A stretch of 64,000 nt of DNA from Selaginella tamariscina (lineage: Eukaryota > Streptophyta > Lycopodiopsida > Selaginellales > Selaginellaceae), in contig PUQB01000041.1 of the NCBI GenBank assembly GCA_003024785.1, forward strand, positions 222,348 to 286,347, written 5' to 3'. Position numbers and translations under genes: made by a program. Numbering within the stretch: the first letter of the stretch is position 1; each line of letters opens with the position of its first letter. The notes below the pieces were generated by a model. The model searched no databases. It saw only the letters and a program-made list of their open reading frames with translations, and was not told the DNA's origin. This document shows, piece by piece, positions 23,459 to 36,030 of this stretch.

Positions 23459-24390
23459 CTAGTAAGTTCTTTCTTATATAAGCTGTATATTCGTGGCATA
23501 TCCCAGCGTATTTGTCGGGATATTCACTGTTTTGTCTTAAGATTAATGTTGTTCCCTGATGATACGCTATATAATAATTAAAATATTAAGAAATGAAAAA
23601 AGGTTATTTAATATATTTAGCTTTAAAACAGATTAAATAAATATTGTATATATTAAGAAAACGCTTGCTTATAGAAAACCTAGCTTATTTATAGGGTTGA
23701 CCTAACCCTAACCCCACGCCCTAATACCACGCCCTAAGGGTAGATTACCTTTGACCACGTGGTCAAAGCTGTTCACTGTGAATCTGCGTGATGAAGCACC
23801 ATTTGTATGACTGCTCATGGATATAAAACTCCCAGTGGCGACATGTTGCAGTTAACAAAATCAAATTGGAGATTAAAAAGCAAGCTGAGTAAATCAAAAG
23901 GTTGTTACTCAGCTGCTGCCTTCCACCGCTTCTGCCTCCCTCCACCGCTGCTGCCACCTCCAGCTTTGTTCTTCTTTGTTCCAGCTTTGTTCTTCTTTGT
24001 TCCACCGCTGCTGCCCCTCCAGTTGCGTCTCTCTTCCTATGAATATTAATTGGAAATGGAGGTGGACGTCCCAACAACAAACTCAAAATGCATACCTGCT
24101 GTGGTATCTCCTCCACCTGAAATATCTGCCTGACCCGACTTGCAAAGTACCGAGTGTTAGAGCTAGCTTCCTCCTCTCGATCTTTTACTGTTATGGTAGT
24201 GTTAAATCTAGTTGCACCAACAAAGAAACATTTACCTTTCGATAAGCACTGGAGGTGCTGGCAATTTTTCATTATCTCTTTCCTTCTCCGGTATGCGAGC
24301 AGGTGCGCCAGTTGGCTGCGTTCCTGTTCTTCCAGACAATGAACGGCCTCAAGCCCGTCTAACCAATATGCCGCCTGAGTGGAGGACATC
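23459..24390. other. Spacer with no supported gene
   Basis: AT-rich to about 23700, then CCCTAA-containing sequence (about 23708-23735) and a more GC-rich stretch. A minus-strand frame of 225 codons (23763-24440) is low-complexity and unlike any family I know. A 23-bp direct repeat (CAGCTTTGTTCTTCTTTGTT) sits at about 23962 and 23985. Confidence 0.5.
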
Positions 24391-26390
24391 TCCCTCTTCA
24401 CGCATTGCTTCTTGTTGAGATTAGCATAAGTACCTTCCACTCTCTATGGTAGAAGCTCGACAGTAGGTATACCCGAGGATGAACCTGGGCAGACAACAGT
24501 ATCACAATCATGAGAAAAAGAGAAACAACAGACCTGGAGTAGCACAGTGACGAACTTCGGAAACTCATCAATGCCTGCCAACAAAGGGTCCATGTACTCT
24601 CCACCTTCTGAATCAAAGTTTTCTCCTTGTAGCTCTTGAATTGCAGGCCCAGCATCGACAACCCGTCCTGTCCCATCATAGGTACTATCACGTCGAAGCG
24701 GCTCTGTGAGGGCTTGCAGATGACGCCTTTCTCAGAAGGTAAGCTTCTTCAGATGACTGTCCTGCGGCGTAAACTCGATCGGCATGAACGAGTCGAAATT
24801 GAGCTTATAGCCCTCGACACCTTAGCAGCAGCCTTGATACTCGGGTCATCATACCCGGGCCCATCAACTGTGTTAGAAAATCTTCCACAGTCGCACTTCC
24901 ATCGCCCTTCTCTGCTAGGTCCCTAGCTCGCATGATGATGTACCGGCCGACCAGTTCCACTTTTGCCCTCGTCAATCAGATAGTCCTGACAAGCCTTCAC
25001 TACATGCTCCAGTGCTTTCAGTCGAAATTTTCACTGCGAAAACATCCTTTGCAGCTGCGGATAACACTGGATCCCACGCATCCATAATTGCACCGAGGTC
25101 CTGTCGTCAGATATGTCGATCAGCGGACTCATGTACGCCTCCGAGGGCTGATGCCAAGTAGCTCTGGGGAACTACAGCCAGAGACAAGCGAGCACTCAAC
25201 ACTGCCATAGCAGCCTCCAACGAAACAACCCCTTTTTTAACCTCCGCCACCCCTTCCTCAGAGGTACCACCCAAAAGCTTGCGCGCTGCCAATGTCTTCA
25301 ATTTCTCTACACTTGTATTTGCCTCCAGCAGCGCAGTCCAGAGTGGCCTACCAAACTTGTATAACTCCTCGAGAGTTAAATCTGCTTTTCCGTCGTCCAC
25401 GCTCGGTCTGTAAATTGTCTTGAACCGAAAATACAGAGGTATCGGCGACTCTTTACCGATCGTCAAACTCGGGTCCAGAGATGCTTCTGAAGCAACCACG
25501 GGTAACTGAGCTTTCGTGTCCACGACCGAGAGAAAGACCTAGTATATGTTTGAAACACCTCCTTATTATATAAGGACTTGATAAGCTGATGCATCATCCT
25601 GAATAGAACGGCTTTCATCAGCACAAGAGGACCTTGAGCACTCGCCCTCTCCCTTTCTTGAACTCGCCAGTTTCCGAGTCTCTTCCAGACCCTCTTCACC
25701 TCTGTCAAGTTGAGGTTGGTTGTTTCGTCCATTTTTGTGCCACTTAGCACCACGTTCGATGTTTGTCCGGAGATGCCGCACCTGATCCGCAGTCCATGCC
25801 GAGGAAATGGACTTATCTTTCCATTTTAAGCGTCTCCTTCCTCTCCTGCTGTCGCTATTCCTCTCTCGTCTTTTCTTCTTTCCTTCTTCTTCAGCAGCGA
25901 GGAACCCTCTTCCGGAGACTCCAGTTCCGTCGTCAGATACTCCGCTCCTTGACCAGCTCATGGGTTCTTAATATATTCTCGAGTTGCGTCAAGACCGCAA
26001 CAGCCGTAGCCCTCCTGCTCGTTCTTGATGCTGAACATCCGCTTCCTTGGACGCAGCAACGGATACCCAGCACCCTTGTTATCCTGAAGGTTGAGGTAGA
26101 AAACGAAACCCCCTTCTTGGAAAGTTCGACCAAGGACTTGTCTTCCCGAAACCGCTGGACTGAACGATGGCCGTGAAAAGGATAATTTTGCACCTCGATT
26201 CCCTTTGTCGATCATTCGTCAAACCAAGTCAGAGCCCTTCGCAAAACTCCCTCTGTAAGGGACAGAAAACCCAGCTTCATAAGGCCAGATAGTCATCCTT
26301 AAGCGGCACGTCGGCGCTTGCCTCAGCCTTCATCTTTGCATAAGACTCATCAAACAATCAACCGCCGCCGGATGTCGAGCCTCCGCCGCC
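24390..26390 (-). pseudogene. Fossil Crinkler-type P-loop NTPase gene
   Basis: Read right to left on the minus strand this has the landmarks of a large NTPase family abundant in fungi and oomycetes and tied to the Crinkler/RHS group. These are a P-loop of the form QSSGFGKT followed by an ELSKKG and FYLNLQ stretch (about 26130), a FGRPLWTALLEAN block with AARKLLGG and SARLSLAVVPQSYL (25107-25523), and a GLQFKSYKE block (about 24640). It is clearly broken, with roughly ten or more interruptions. GC content is well above the flanks, which suggests a foreign or mobile origin. Treated as a fossil of a toxin-like gene; age moderate to old. Confidence 0.6.
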
Positions 26391-26399
26391 TTAGGGTTC

Positions 26400-29300
26400 T
26401 TAAGCATATTAATTTTCTCTTTTGAGCACATAAATGTGTTTATATTAATTATGCCAAAAATTAATATATTATATTTATAATAGGAATTGAAATTGTGTGT
26501 GAAACTGTCATCACTGCATGTGTGCATGTGGTAGGGATGCTTTTGAATTATAGGGATGCTTTTGAAATATTTATTTTAGCACCAATATTTGAAATATCAA
26601 ACTATATCTCTACATGTATTCGTGTCCATATGCAAATTAAAAGTAAGTATCTCACAATCGTGTATTTTTATTTAAATTAAGCGTGGGGGGGAGGATATGT
26701 TATAAATGTATTCTCAATATCAAGATAGTTGTGAGAAAAAACGAAAATGTATATTCCAGACTAAACATGTTCGAATCAAATTGATTTATACCATATTATT
26801 TCCTTGTGCTTTTGCATTCACATGTGCTGGAGAGTATGTGAAACGTACAAGGTTTACGATTTCATATTTGAATTCATTTCAATAATAGTAATCTGTATAT
26901 TTCCAACTCTGGATCGATCGAGAATTGTTGACATAGACATTCCTAGTTTCACCATTCAATCGTCACTAACCTCCATATCCACAGTTTTCCAAATGAGGCA
27001 TTTCTATACTTGTAATCCTCCTGTTATAAGTTCTTAACCACTGTTCTTCATGTATGTTTGGTTATACAAGCAACAAGGCCTTGTTAGACGACTCTCAAAA
27101 CATCGAAATGCAAACCAATTGGGCCAAATCCTTCTTCTTCACAACAGTTACACCACCTATCATATCGCAGTGCACACGCCCTCTAAATGCGTTTGATTCC
27201 AATCTAGAATATGAATTTTCGTTCTTCACCATGTCAATATATTTTGTTATGTTTACATGCAGTCCATATGCTTATTTTTATAATACTTACCTTCATATCA
27301 TGCACACATTTGATCATATTTCACAACATTACATATGCAAAATTAAAGTAATTACACTAGATATATATATAAATATATTAGCTCTGTAAGATAATATATA
27401 ATTTGATTACAAGAAGTATACTTCCTCATAATTGCTAATGGAATATTAAATATAGTAATGACATGTGTACATATATTTATAAAGCATACAGATTTTGAAA
27501 AGAAGATCCCTAACGATATAGGCCTATGATATATAAGACAAAAGGATTTAAGGTATGAACTTGTGTATAATAGTTTAAGTATTGTTACGGAGAACACCAC
27601 ATGTTAAGAGGTTTAATTGGCAATCTTATGTGTGTCTTGAGAGCATTATAATTGGTATTGAGACCACAATTACGAGTAACAATGTGCATGAAATGATCGA
27701 GTAAAAAAAGTGAGGAATCTCAATATGAACGTATCGAAACTTTTAGTTTTAAAAATTCATCTTCTAAATACTTTAAGATTATGAAAAATAATAATTTGAA
27801 TAACTATATTAAGGATCATTAATTATTTTTGAAAATTGTTTTATTAGTGAAAGTTTAAAATGCCTACTTTTTAAATGGTTTGACAAATACAATTAATAAA
27901 ATTCAATTGAATGTATGGACTTTGTTAACGTGAATCTTTATGAGATGTTTATAAAAGCATTATTATTAGGGATAATTTTATCATAGTTACAAGGGAGGTT
28001 TGGGGAGGTATAAACCATATGAAAATATATATATCAATCTATCTAGTTATAATAATGTTTTAAATTTGATGACATTCATGTGATTAGAAAGTGCCTCATT
28101 ATGAAGAGTTTATTCATTAAATATAATTCTAAAAAGGTTTCAAATACAATTAAACATGTATGAATTATATAGTTAAAAACTCTTCCATATTAATCTAAAA
28201 GAACTAGTTTTATTCTTATGGCTCAAGTGTATAGTACTTTTTTCAAAATATATTATTTGACTTTAATAGTTATGATAATTATATTTTATGAAACTTTGTT
28301 ATCATTTGGGGTTACTAGTGAAAGTTATAAATCCATGTTATATTAAAGAAATGTTATAAATTTACATAAAATCATTGTATGGTTCGAAAAAGGACTTTTT
28401 GTGATTAACTTGAATTAATATGATATATTATCTTTAACATGTCTTAATTTAAAAGATATTAATTAAATACTTATGAAATATAAAAAGAAGTATACATATA
28501 TTGATAGTTATTTTCTAAAGAGCAATAAGATTTTATTGCAAACTATTTAGTAAATGTGTGTGACTTTAAAGATTGATAATAATCATGTTCATGTACATCC
28601 TTTAATATTAAATAACATGGTAATATTTATTAAGATAGACTCAAAAGCATAATTAATGTTAATTAAGGTTTATGTTTTAAAATTATTCACATTAGGATTA
28701 ACTTTAAATCCTAAATTCATTACTTGTAAATCAAATTATTAAAAAATTTTAACTAAAGAGAATTTTACAATTGAAAATGTTAAAAAATTTTAAATACAAT
28801 AATGCTTTACCTCAGGATAAGAAGAAATTGAACATGAAATTGAATTTTCAAATGTGACTTTATATTTAACAAACCTACTTAATCATAATATAACTTTAAA
28901 ATGTTTAAGTCTTTATTAACACAAACACATGTGTTTGTTATAATAATTTATAGTTTATGCAAATGTATGTATTGTACTTATGCAAAATGGGCATGTTATT
29001 ATTTTGAAATTAGAAAAATTATAATGTGAAAAAGCATTATTTCACATACTAATCAGAAATATTATCTATAGTTCATGCTTTTTATGACAATCGTTTAAGG
29101 TGTATATTAATTATAATCACTACACTATTACACATAAAGATTTAAATGCTTTCCTAACATGATGTAAGTTATTTTTTGATTAATTTATTATATGCAATAA
29201 TATATAACAATATATAACGATTCTAAAGGTAAACACAATGTAATGGCATATGCATTGTTGTATCAAAGTGCTTAAATATTATGTTCAAGTTGTATAATTT

Positions 29301-29835
29301 TATGTTGAAATTTTATTGACTCAAACTAAAGTTAGAAAACTGCTTTACATGAATAACGATGTGTTATTATAAAGGCAGATATATGTACCTAAGAATTTAC
29401 TTAAGAATAAATTTATAAATGAAGAAAAAGATATACTTATTTAGTATTTTATCCTTAATACTCAGTATCATTTAAAAAATTGAAAATGGAAAAAAAATAC
29501 ACTAATAAATTAATATGTTAGGAATATACAGATCCAAGAGTCCAGATTTAACCTTAGGAAAAAAATTTATAACTATATACAAGGAAAACTATATAATAAG
29601 TAATTTAAAAAGTTATGAAGAATACATATATATATTTAATTACATGACATTTATAAATGAATATATATATATAATATTATATAACATAAGTTGAACCTTA
29701 GATGCAAATACGTTTATTAGGTTGTAGTTATCGTTAGACGACACACACACACAACGAAGCTCACTAGTTTGATGAACCTATACAATAGACCGATGTCCTT
29801 CTAAGAAATATTTGATTTTATAAATCTCAAATTTG

Positions 29836-29881
<46 letters not shown>

Positions 29882-30418
29882 GGATAAATTTAGATGTAAA
29901 AGGTTAAAACAAGTTACTACAATTAGTAATAATATATACAAATTATATAAAGACAAATATCTAAACTATATACTATATATAGATATGTAAGACAACTCTA
30001 ATTATCTATATTGTTTAAGTCAATCATCTTGTTCCTTAAATAAATATATAATAATTATATATATACACACACACAGTACAATATCAAATCCATTTACCTG
30101 TCTTATTGATCAAATTACATTGTAAATTTACAAAATGAGAGAGGATGTAATGGCATATTCAATTGTGTGTGTGTATGTGCGTGTGCGTGAGAGGGAGTGT
30201 CGTAAACCAAAACCAAAAATGCATTTTAGCTGAGGATTAAAAAGTATATATATATATTATATACGTTCCCTGTGAAAAAAAGGAATATATATAAATGTGT
30301 AACACACACACACACACACAAAAGGTAAGTCTATTAAATTCACAACCTGATATAATAATTGTGTACTTGTAACACTAAACTAACAGGCTTATAATACATA
30401 TACAACGTTTCTTGATAA

Positions 30419-30450
<32 letters not shown>

Positions 30451-30460
30451 ACACACACAC
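26400..30460. other. 4-kb AT-rich desert
   Basis: Extremely AT-rich with TA and CA microsatellites (for example 29838-29878). No exon-like stretch, conserved motif or recognisable transposon core on either strand. Short open frames here are what AT-rich DNA gives by chance. Confidence 0.7.
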
Positions 30461-30466
30461 GCACAA

Positions 30467-31046
30467 CTAAACTATACGTACTATAATGTGTGTGTACAGT
30501 ACATTGAATAATAAGTCGTGTGTTAGATGCTCCCAATGGAGTGAGACAGACATGTGAGAGCATCGGAGAGGGATAATTTCATCAGGAGGGCAGCGAAATA
30601 TGCGCACTATACTTGATATTCCCGTCTTTTTGTCAGCTTGTTCTGAAGGTATTTGAGCGGGAACATCACCTTGTTCTTCATCTGTTCCTGTATAAAAAAA
30701 ACTTAAATGTTGATATTAATTTTAATATGTGTAACACACAATATATACATGCATATATCTTATATACCTTAGACGATTTTGTAAAATTCGAATGGCTTGG
30801 AGACGCATACACAGGCTTTGTAATCTGCAAATATCAACGAATAATCAGTTAGCATTTTAATGTGTGTGTGTGTGTGTGTGTGTGTTGCATATGTTTAGAT
30901 CGACTCTAATGGCACCTGGTGTTTCCTTGTATCTTTTCAATTGATCCTCCTTGCGGTAAACCGCAAAGATTACATATATCTTCTTTGTGAGGTCCCCTTA
31001 AGCTGGGCGATGTATAGATAAAACGAACGTCTCCAGACCATTCTCG
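30467..31046 (-). pseudogene. KIAA0930-like gene, middle and 3' exons
   Basis: Exon-like pieces on the minus strand in protein order: VWRRSFYLYIAQLKGTSQ and VYRKEDQLKRYKETPG (about 31046-30915), then ITKPVYASPSHSNFTKSSK (about 30830-30771). The last is an exon from 30687 to a TAG at 30467-30469 with TDEEQGDVPAQIPSEQ and DEIIPLRCSHMSVSLHWEHL. From memory these match the plant homologues of human KIAA0930: the WxxSFYL helix, the TVYASPS motif, and the C-terminal PLxCxxMSxSLxWEH block. A frame slip lies inside the first piece and several central family exons are missing. The 5' exons lie next door on the opposite strand. Function of the family is unknown. Confidence 0.62.
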
Positions 31047-31099
31047 TCTTACTCAAATATGCACATATATAAACAATATATGTTAGTAGATATACTAAA

Positions 31100-31136
31100 A
31101 CTATAGAGAGAGAGAGGGAGGGAGGGAGGGAGGGAG
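31100..31136 (+). repeat. (GA)n(GGGA)n tract, G-quadruplex candidate
   Basis: Five consecutive GGG runs separated by single A (about 31116-31135), preceded by GA repeats and followed by GACAGACAGATACAGAC. Four or more G3 runs with one-base loops fit the standard quadruplex pattern. It lies exactly between the two oppositely oriented parts of the KIAA0930-like gene. Confidence 0.85.
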
Positions 31137-31204
31137 ACAGACAGATACAGACATGTATTGTACGTGTTTATGCATATATACATCTATACATAATACACAT
31201 TTTC

Positions 31205-31585
31205 AGAGATGAGCTGCTTGAAATTGTTCGGAAGTATTCAAGTTCTTTGAAGGATTCAAATAAAGGAGACGAGGGTTTATGGCAGGAAATGCTAGATATG
31301 TTCTTTGTTCGGGGCCTTGTTGAATCCAAGATAGCAAGTGACTATTATATATATTAGTGTGTGTGTGTGCGTAATTAAAGAGTGAGATGCATATACATGT
31401 ACATACATACGTGTGTGTGTGTGTGTGTATGAAAGACAAAAGAAACATATGCAAACTCTGGGTAAACATGCCGAGTCAACTGATAAAACGTAATACTTAT
31501 TTATTATTTGCCATAGAACTTTCAATACTTGGAGAATGGTTTGAATGAAGATGGAGCCATGTTTTATGCGTAGATGGCAACCACA
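31205..31585 (+). pseudogene. KIAA0930-like gene, 5' exons, inverted
   Basis: Plus-strand exon 31205-about 31340 follows a TTTTCAG acceptor and reads DELLEIVRKYSSSLKDSNKG then EMLDMFFVRGLVESK. A second exon (about 31513-31585) reads NGLNEDGA and, after a one-base frame slip, FMRRWQPQ before a GT donor. These are the N-terminal blocks of the same family as the minus-strand exons at 30467-31046. In an intact gene all would be on one strand. The first coding exon is not visible. Confidence 0.6.
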
Positions 31586-31715
31586 GGTGCGCACACCCAT
31601 GCATTCTCTATTTATCTGTTTTCTCTGTCTATATTAGACACCGTTTGTAATTTCTTATAATCATTAAATTAATCAGACACCATTGAACCTGCACATTTTA
31701 CTTATATATATATAA

Positions 31716-32440
31716 TTAAAACAGCCTGTCTGCGTCCGCCAAGACAACCCATCGGAAGGCCTCCGATTTGTTCATCTTTGTGGGGCCGACGACTACGATA
31801 TCCGCCTCCGATTCTTTGTCGTCTCCGGAACAGATAAACGAGATATAAGGGCCAACAGTATGCTCGACACGGTCGTCACAAGTTACTACTGCACCCCTCG
31901 AACAGCCACTGCAGAATAACCAGCACAAGCATGAGCAGTCTTGTTGAACTACGTCCGTGTAGATCACAACCCACGCGTGGTCGACGTGAAAATTACCTCA
32001 TGCCACTGAAATATTCGTCCTCTTCCAGAGCCTGAACGAAAGATTCTGGCATCGGCGGAACGATTAGTCACATTTCACATTGTTGTATGTATCTGTACTT
32101 ACCTGGTAAACAGAATGGAGGATATTCGCAACTGGTTGTCACCTCAAACTCCTTAATTAAATGTGCAGATAACTGTGAATTACCTTTGGAAGTGCTGAGA
32201 CAGAGACAGTGGGATCTAGAACACCTTCTGTCTAGAATTAATATATATTTCAGTTGCCTTGTCTATAATCGCCACAACCACTTGACATACTGGAATTATC
32301 CAGAAATCCCTCGAGAGGCTCGCAACCAGAACATTCTCCGTTTGATTCCGAAGCCAAGCTATGTACTTGAGTACCCTACTTAGATCTGCCACCAACAGCA
32401 CCAAGCCATTCTCCTTGATTTCCAAAGAGAAATATATATA
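31716..32440 (-). pseudogene. Truncated eIF4A-like pseudo-helicase, copy A
   Basis: The minus strand encodes LVLLVADLSRVLKYIAWLRN to INSRQKV (32430-32225), LSAHLIKEF (about 32165) and VIVTCDDRV-like sequence through ADIVVVGPTKMNKSE to VVLADADRLF (31960-31716). It then stops abruptly; copy B at 39.6-40.8 kb continues for about 160 more residues. The two share most residues but lie in opposite orientation. A clean GTAAGT donor after LPG is kept here but not in copy B, so copy A preserves some older features. Confidence 0.7.
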
Positions 32441-33222
32441 CAATGTTATAATCATATCCATATTGTGGGTCCATATGCACAGGTGTTTCTCTCTATAAGT
32501 TGTACACTTCAGTAAAGTTGTTACTGTTCACCTAGAATTTTAATTATAGATTTATAAACTAAGAAATTTTATACATGTGATCAAAACTACAGTGTTTGAA
32601 GTAATTTAAAAAAAAAAAAAATGAAATAAAAGATCAGTTGTACAAAATAACCAAATATAAATTAAACATATGAGTTTTTATATGAATTAAATTATACTTT
32701 AGGTTTTGACATGAAAATATGAATATTCATAATATTTAGTATCTTATGTTATAAGAGACATTGTTATCATTCCATGTCCTTCTTACTATAAAGTTGTAAT
32801 ATGACATTTGAAACTGTATATATGATTAAACTTCAAAATAAATAATAAACAGCAATATAATGGTATTATTTTTTTTTGCTTTTTCTTACTGATACATATA
32901 TAATATTTAACTAACCCTTAAAGACTCACTCAATTAAATGGTTAAGAAAAGTATTTATTATTTAAATATTCAATCCAAGTCAGAAAATTGGGTGTTTAAT
33001 ACTTTGAAAAATTAATTAAAATTATTTATGGTACCATATACATTAAACTCACGACTTCAATTTATATTTAATTTAGTTCTTGCTCATGTATTTTGTTTAT
33101 CGTAAAACGATATTTTTTTTATAAGCCGTTATAATTTAGTTTAAAAATTAGCATAAAAAAACATGTTACCTTTTAAGAAATGTTAGGGCTTTTAAAAAAA
33201 CAGGGGGTTTTAGGGTAGAAGA
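32441..33222. other. AT-rich region between pseudo-helicase A and TIM50-like copy A
   Basis: No gene. The right part (about 32740-33222) matches the region upstream of TIM50-like copy B (about 41470-41883). One shared block contains TTTGAAACTGTA and AAACTTCAAAATAAATAA; another is the GGTTTTAGGGTAGAAG box next to the start codon. So the duplication included the promoter. Confidence 0.6.
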
Positions 33223-33635
33223 ATGGCTACAGCGGAGGTCGGACGAGGGGAAGCCGACATTGGTGCTGGACCTACGATACGTACGCTCTCAGGTAACAGC
33301 AGGAAGCAGGTGATGCTGGATTTCGAGACTGTTCGGATCGTGAAGCTTACTTCCTCGAGGAGATGGCTACACTCTATGAAATCGTCATCTTCAGCGCCGG
33401 CCAGAAGGAATTTGACCCTTCCGGCAAGTTCTTATCGAGGTATGCATGCATGTGAAACTGTCTGTCCGGAATTTATATTGTTATGATTCTGTGTTGTTAT
33501 ACACACACATATCATATATAGTTATGGAAAATGTCCATTCCAAAGATATATCCAATGCAGATGCATATATACATATATTAATATTGCACACCACACACGA
33601 GATATAATTTACAGACATCTAATGTGTGTGTGTGT

Positions 33636-33684
<49 letters not shown>

Positions 33685-34190
33685 AGAGATTTCTGAAACA
33701 TAATGGATGCAGGTGCTTGACGGAATGCACAGTGTTGAGCAGCGGGATGTATTGAAAACAAAGCTGTGGAGAGGGTGATATGGCTAGGTGACAAGGCACA
33801 GAACTTCTTCAACACGCCAAACAACGGATTACAGATACTAAGTACGATGGATCGAAGTGCGACACACAGCTTCTGGATTTGATACCTCTGTTGAAGGCTC
33901 TGGCTAAGGTTGAGGATGTGAGGCCTGCCATCTACAGATGGAAGTGTGGGGACACGAGGGAGAGCTTATGGTGGAAAACGGGAACGACGATGGTGGTTTT
34001 CTTCCCTTTGGGATCGATCGCAAGGACAGAACCATTACCTTGAAGCTTAGGCTCATGGACAACATGTGTTCTCACTACTACACGTCTCCTCCGGGTACTT
34101 CTAACGTCATGTCTGTTCCAGCTAGTTGTAACTCCATATATAAGCCAGATGTGGCTCCTACATGTGCCTATCTTATGTCTATATCTTAAG
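33223..34190 (+). pseudogene. TIM50/FCP1-like phosphatase, broken copy A
   Basis: Same gene as 41884-42906 but damaged. The start region lacks the catalytic DLDDT block through an internal loss. The rest of exon 1 is out of frame (EEMATLYEIVIFSAG survives in another frame), and the beginning of exon 2 has lost about 40 bases. The 3' part is still open (GFLPFGIDRKDRTITLKLRL, then DNMCSHYYTS). The intron keeps the (TG)n(AG)n run at about 33622-33680, as in copy B. Promoter telobox retained. Confidence 0.8.
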
Positions 34191-36018
34191 TAGTAAAAGC
34201 TTGATGGCAGGATCAAAGTCCTTTATATAGTCATATGTAGCTTAATGCAATTCCACTTGTATTCTCTCTCTCTCACACACACACACTGACACGCACACAC
34301 GGATAAGGTGTATATCGACACAATGTATAATAGTGAAGCAACATACATACTTACATTTGCTATACGATATCAAGAAAATTTACACTGATATTTACACATT
34401 TCTTGATGTTGTATTATATAATTATATACACAATATATTTACACATTTCTTGATGTCGTATTACAAATGTAAGTATATATGTTGCTTCACTATTATACAT
34501 TGTGTCGATATACACCTCGTATCTGTGTGTGTGTGAGAGAGAGAGAGAGATGACATTCGAGTATATGATTATGTACTGTATGATTATGTAACACATTTTC
34601 GTTTATATATAACTTTATTGGCTATGCAAAAGATATTCCTAATATGTCATTTGATAAAATGACATGTTATTTTATATGCTTAGTTATCCAAAAGCTTAAT
34701 GAGTGTATGTTAAAGTGAATATCAAAATTAATAAAAATGTATTAAATTTTCATTGATCAATAACTTGTTAAATTAATATTGTCAAGTGTAAATGAATTAT
34801 CGATACTAAATATATTAAATTAAATTGTTGTTATGATATGTATTTCAGGCAAGTGTTAAACACATAATTATACACAATTTTTAAACATATTAACTTCTGA
34901 TCAAGGGAAACAACAGAAGACGTTTCTTGATGTATATTTTAAACATATTAAGTTTAATATTTAAAGTTATTTATCAATAGATTTTAATTTTGATAGTCAC
35001 TTTAGCATACACTAATTAAGGTTAAACAGATGGGGAATTATGAATTTAGCCAGGGGCATATGGGGAATTTTCCCTAAATTGTTTTCAATAAGTATTCAAT
35101 AAATTCCCATTAAAAGTGCCCTAATAATTTATATTAATCGTGTCAAATTACTCATCCCGGTTATAAATTATGAATCATTTTGAATGAAAACTACAGAGAT
35201 GAAAAAAACAAGAAGTGTTTGGGGAAAATTGAGAACTACCTTCTAATACAATTTTATTTATGATGTTTATATATGTATATATGTTTGTGTGAATAATATA
35301 AAATAAATTATATGTATGTGTGATGATTCCTTGATATGTGGTAAACGTACAACCCATTTATTGTGATTAAATTTGGTTAATAAATAATTTCAATCTATGC
35401 TAGTATATTTTAAGAAGATTCTATGTCCCCAATTTGCCCTTAATTGACTAAGTTACTTTTTACCTGGACTAATTTGTAATTATTACTATTAAAAATAATT
35501 AAAACTTAATAATTATAAATTATAATTAATTTTTAAAAAAACATTCCCACAATCCCGTTATTTGTTCATATTGCAATGTTATTTTTAATATCATAATTAT
35601 TTTATCATATTATTTTCATTTATTTAAAATGTAATTGGTTCCTCATTTTTAGTAAACTTCAGCGGCAATAATTTACTAAGAATTTATTTGGTTTCATTGG
35701 TTATTTAAGTAATAAATTAGAAAGACTTGGAAAACAATAAAATATCCTATCACGCCAAACAAAATACATCTAGCACAACTTAATACACAATTATGTATTT
35801 ATTTATATAAGTATTATTTAATATATATATTATCAGATGAATTTTAATATATTGATGATGTTTATTCCTTCAAATATTACTTATTGTTTGTTTAAATTGA
35901 ATATGCGGTATAGAATTATTCACATTATAATTTCCAACAACCAATTTGCTGACTTGGATGGGATGTTTAAACCCTGAACCCGCCAGGTTTTAAAACCTTG
36001 GAGCCCTAACCCTAATCA
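34191..36018. other. AT-rich spacer with a large foldback repeat
   Basis: Apart from the inverted repeat at 34263-34551 this is AT-rich DNA without exon-like sequence. The last 30 bases hold a double telobox (CCCTAACCCTAAT, about 36004-36016) immediately before the kinase-like start codon. Confidence 0.6.
34263..34551. repeat. Foldback repeat with microsatellite ends
   Basis: Left arm: (CT)n(CA)n, then TGTATATCGACACAATG, ATAGTGAAGCAACATAC and ATATCAAGAAA. Right arm: the complement (TTTCTTGATGTCGTATTAC, GTTGCTTCACTATTATACAT, TGTCGATATACACC), ending (TG)n(AG)n. The arms are about 110 bp, roughly 90 percent matched by eye, with a loop of about 60 bp containing a duplicated TTTACACATTTCTTGATG. 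Confidence 0.85.
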
Positions 36019-36030
36019 GTGCATTTCAGA

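Noticed and set aside
23700-23740. Interstitial telomere tract
   Set aside because: Only two or three CCCTAA-like units, mixed with CCCTAATACC; not an array.
30613-30852. 79-codon plus-strand frame as a gene
   Set aside because: The minus strand of the same bases carries KIAA0930-like exons with splice sites; the plus frame is a shadow.
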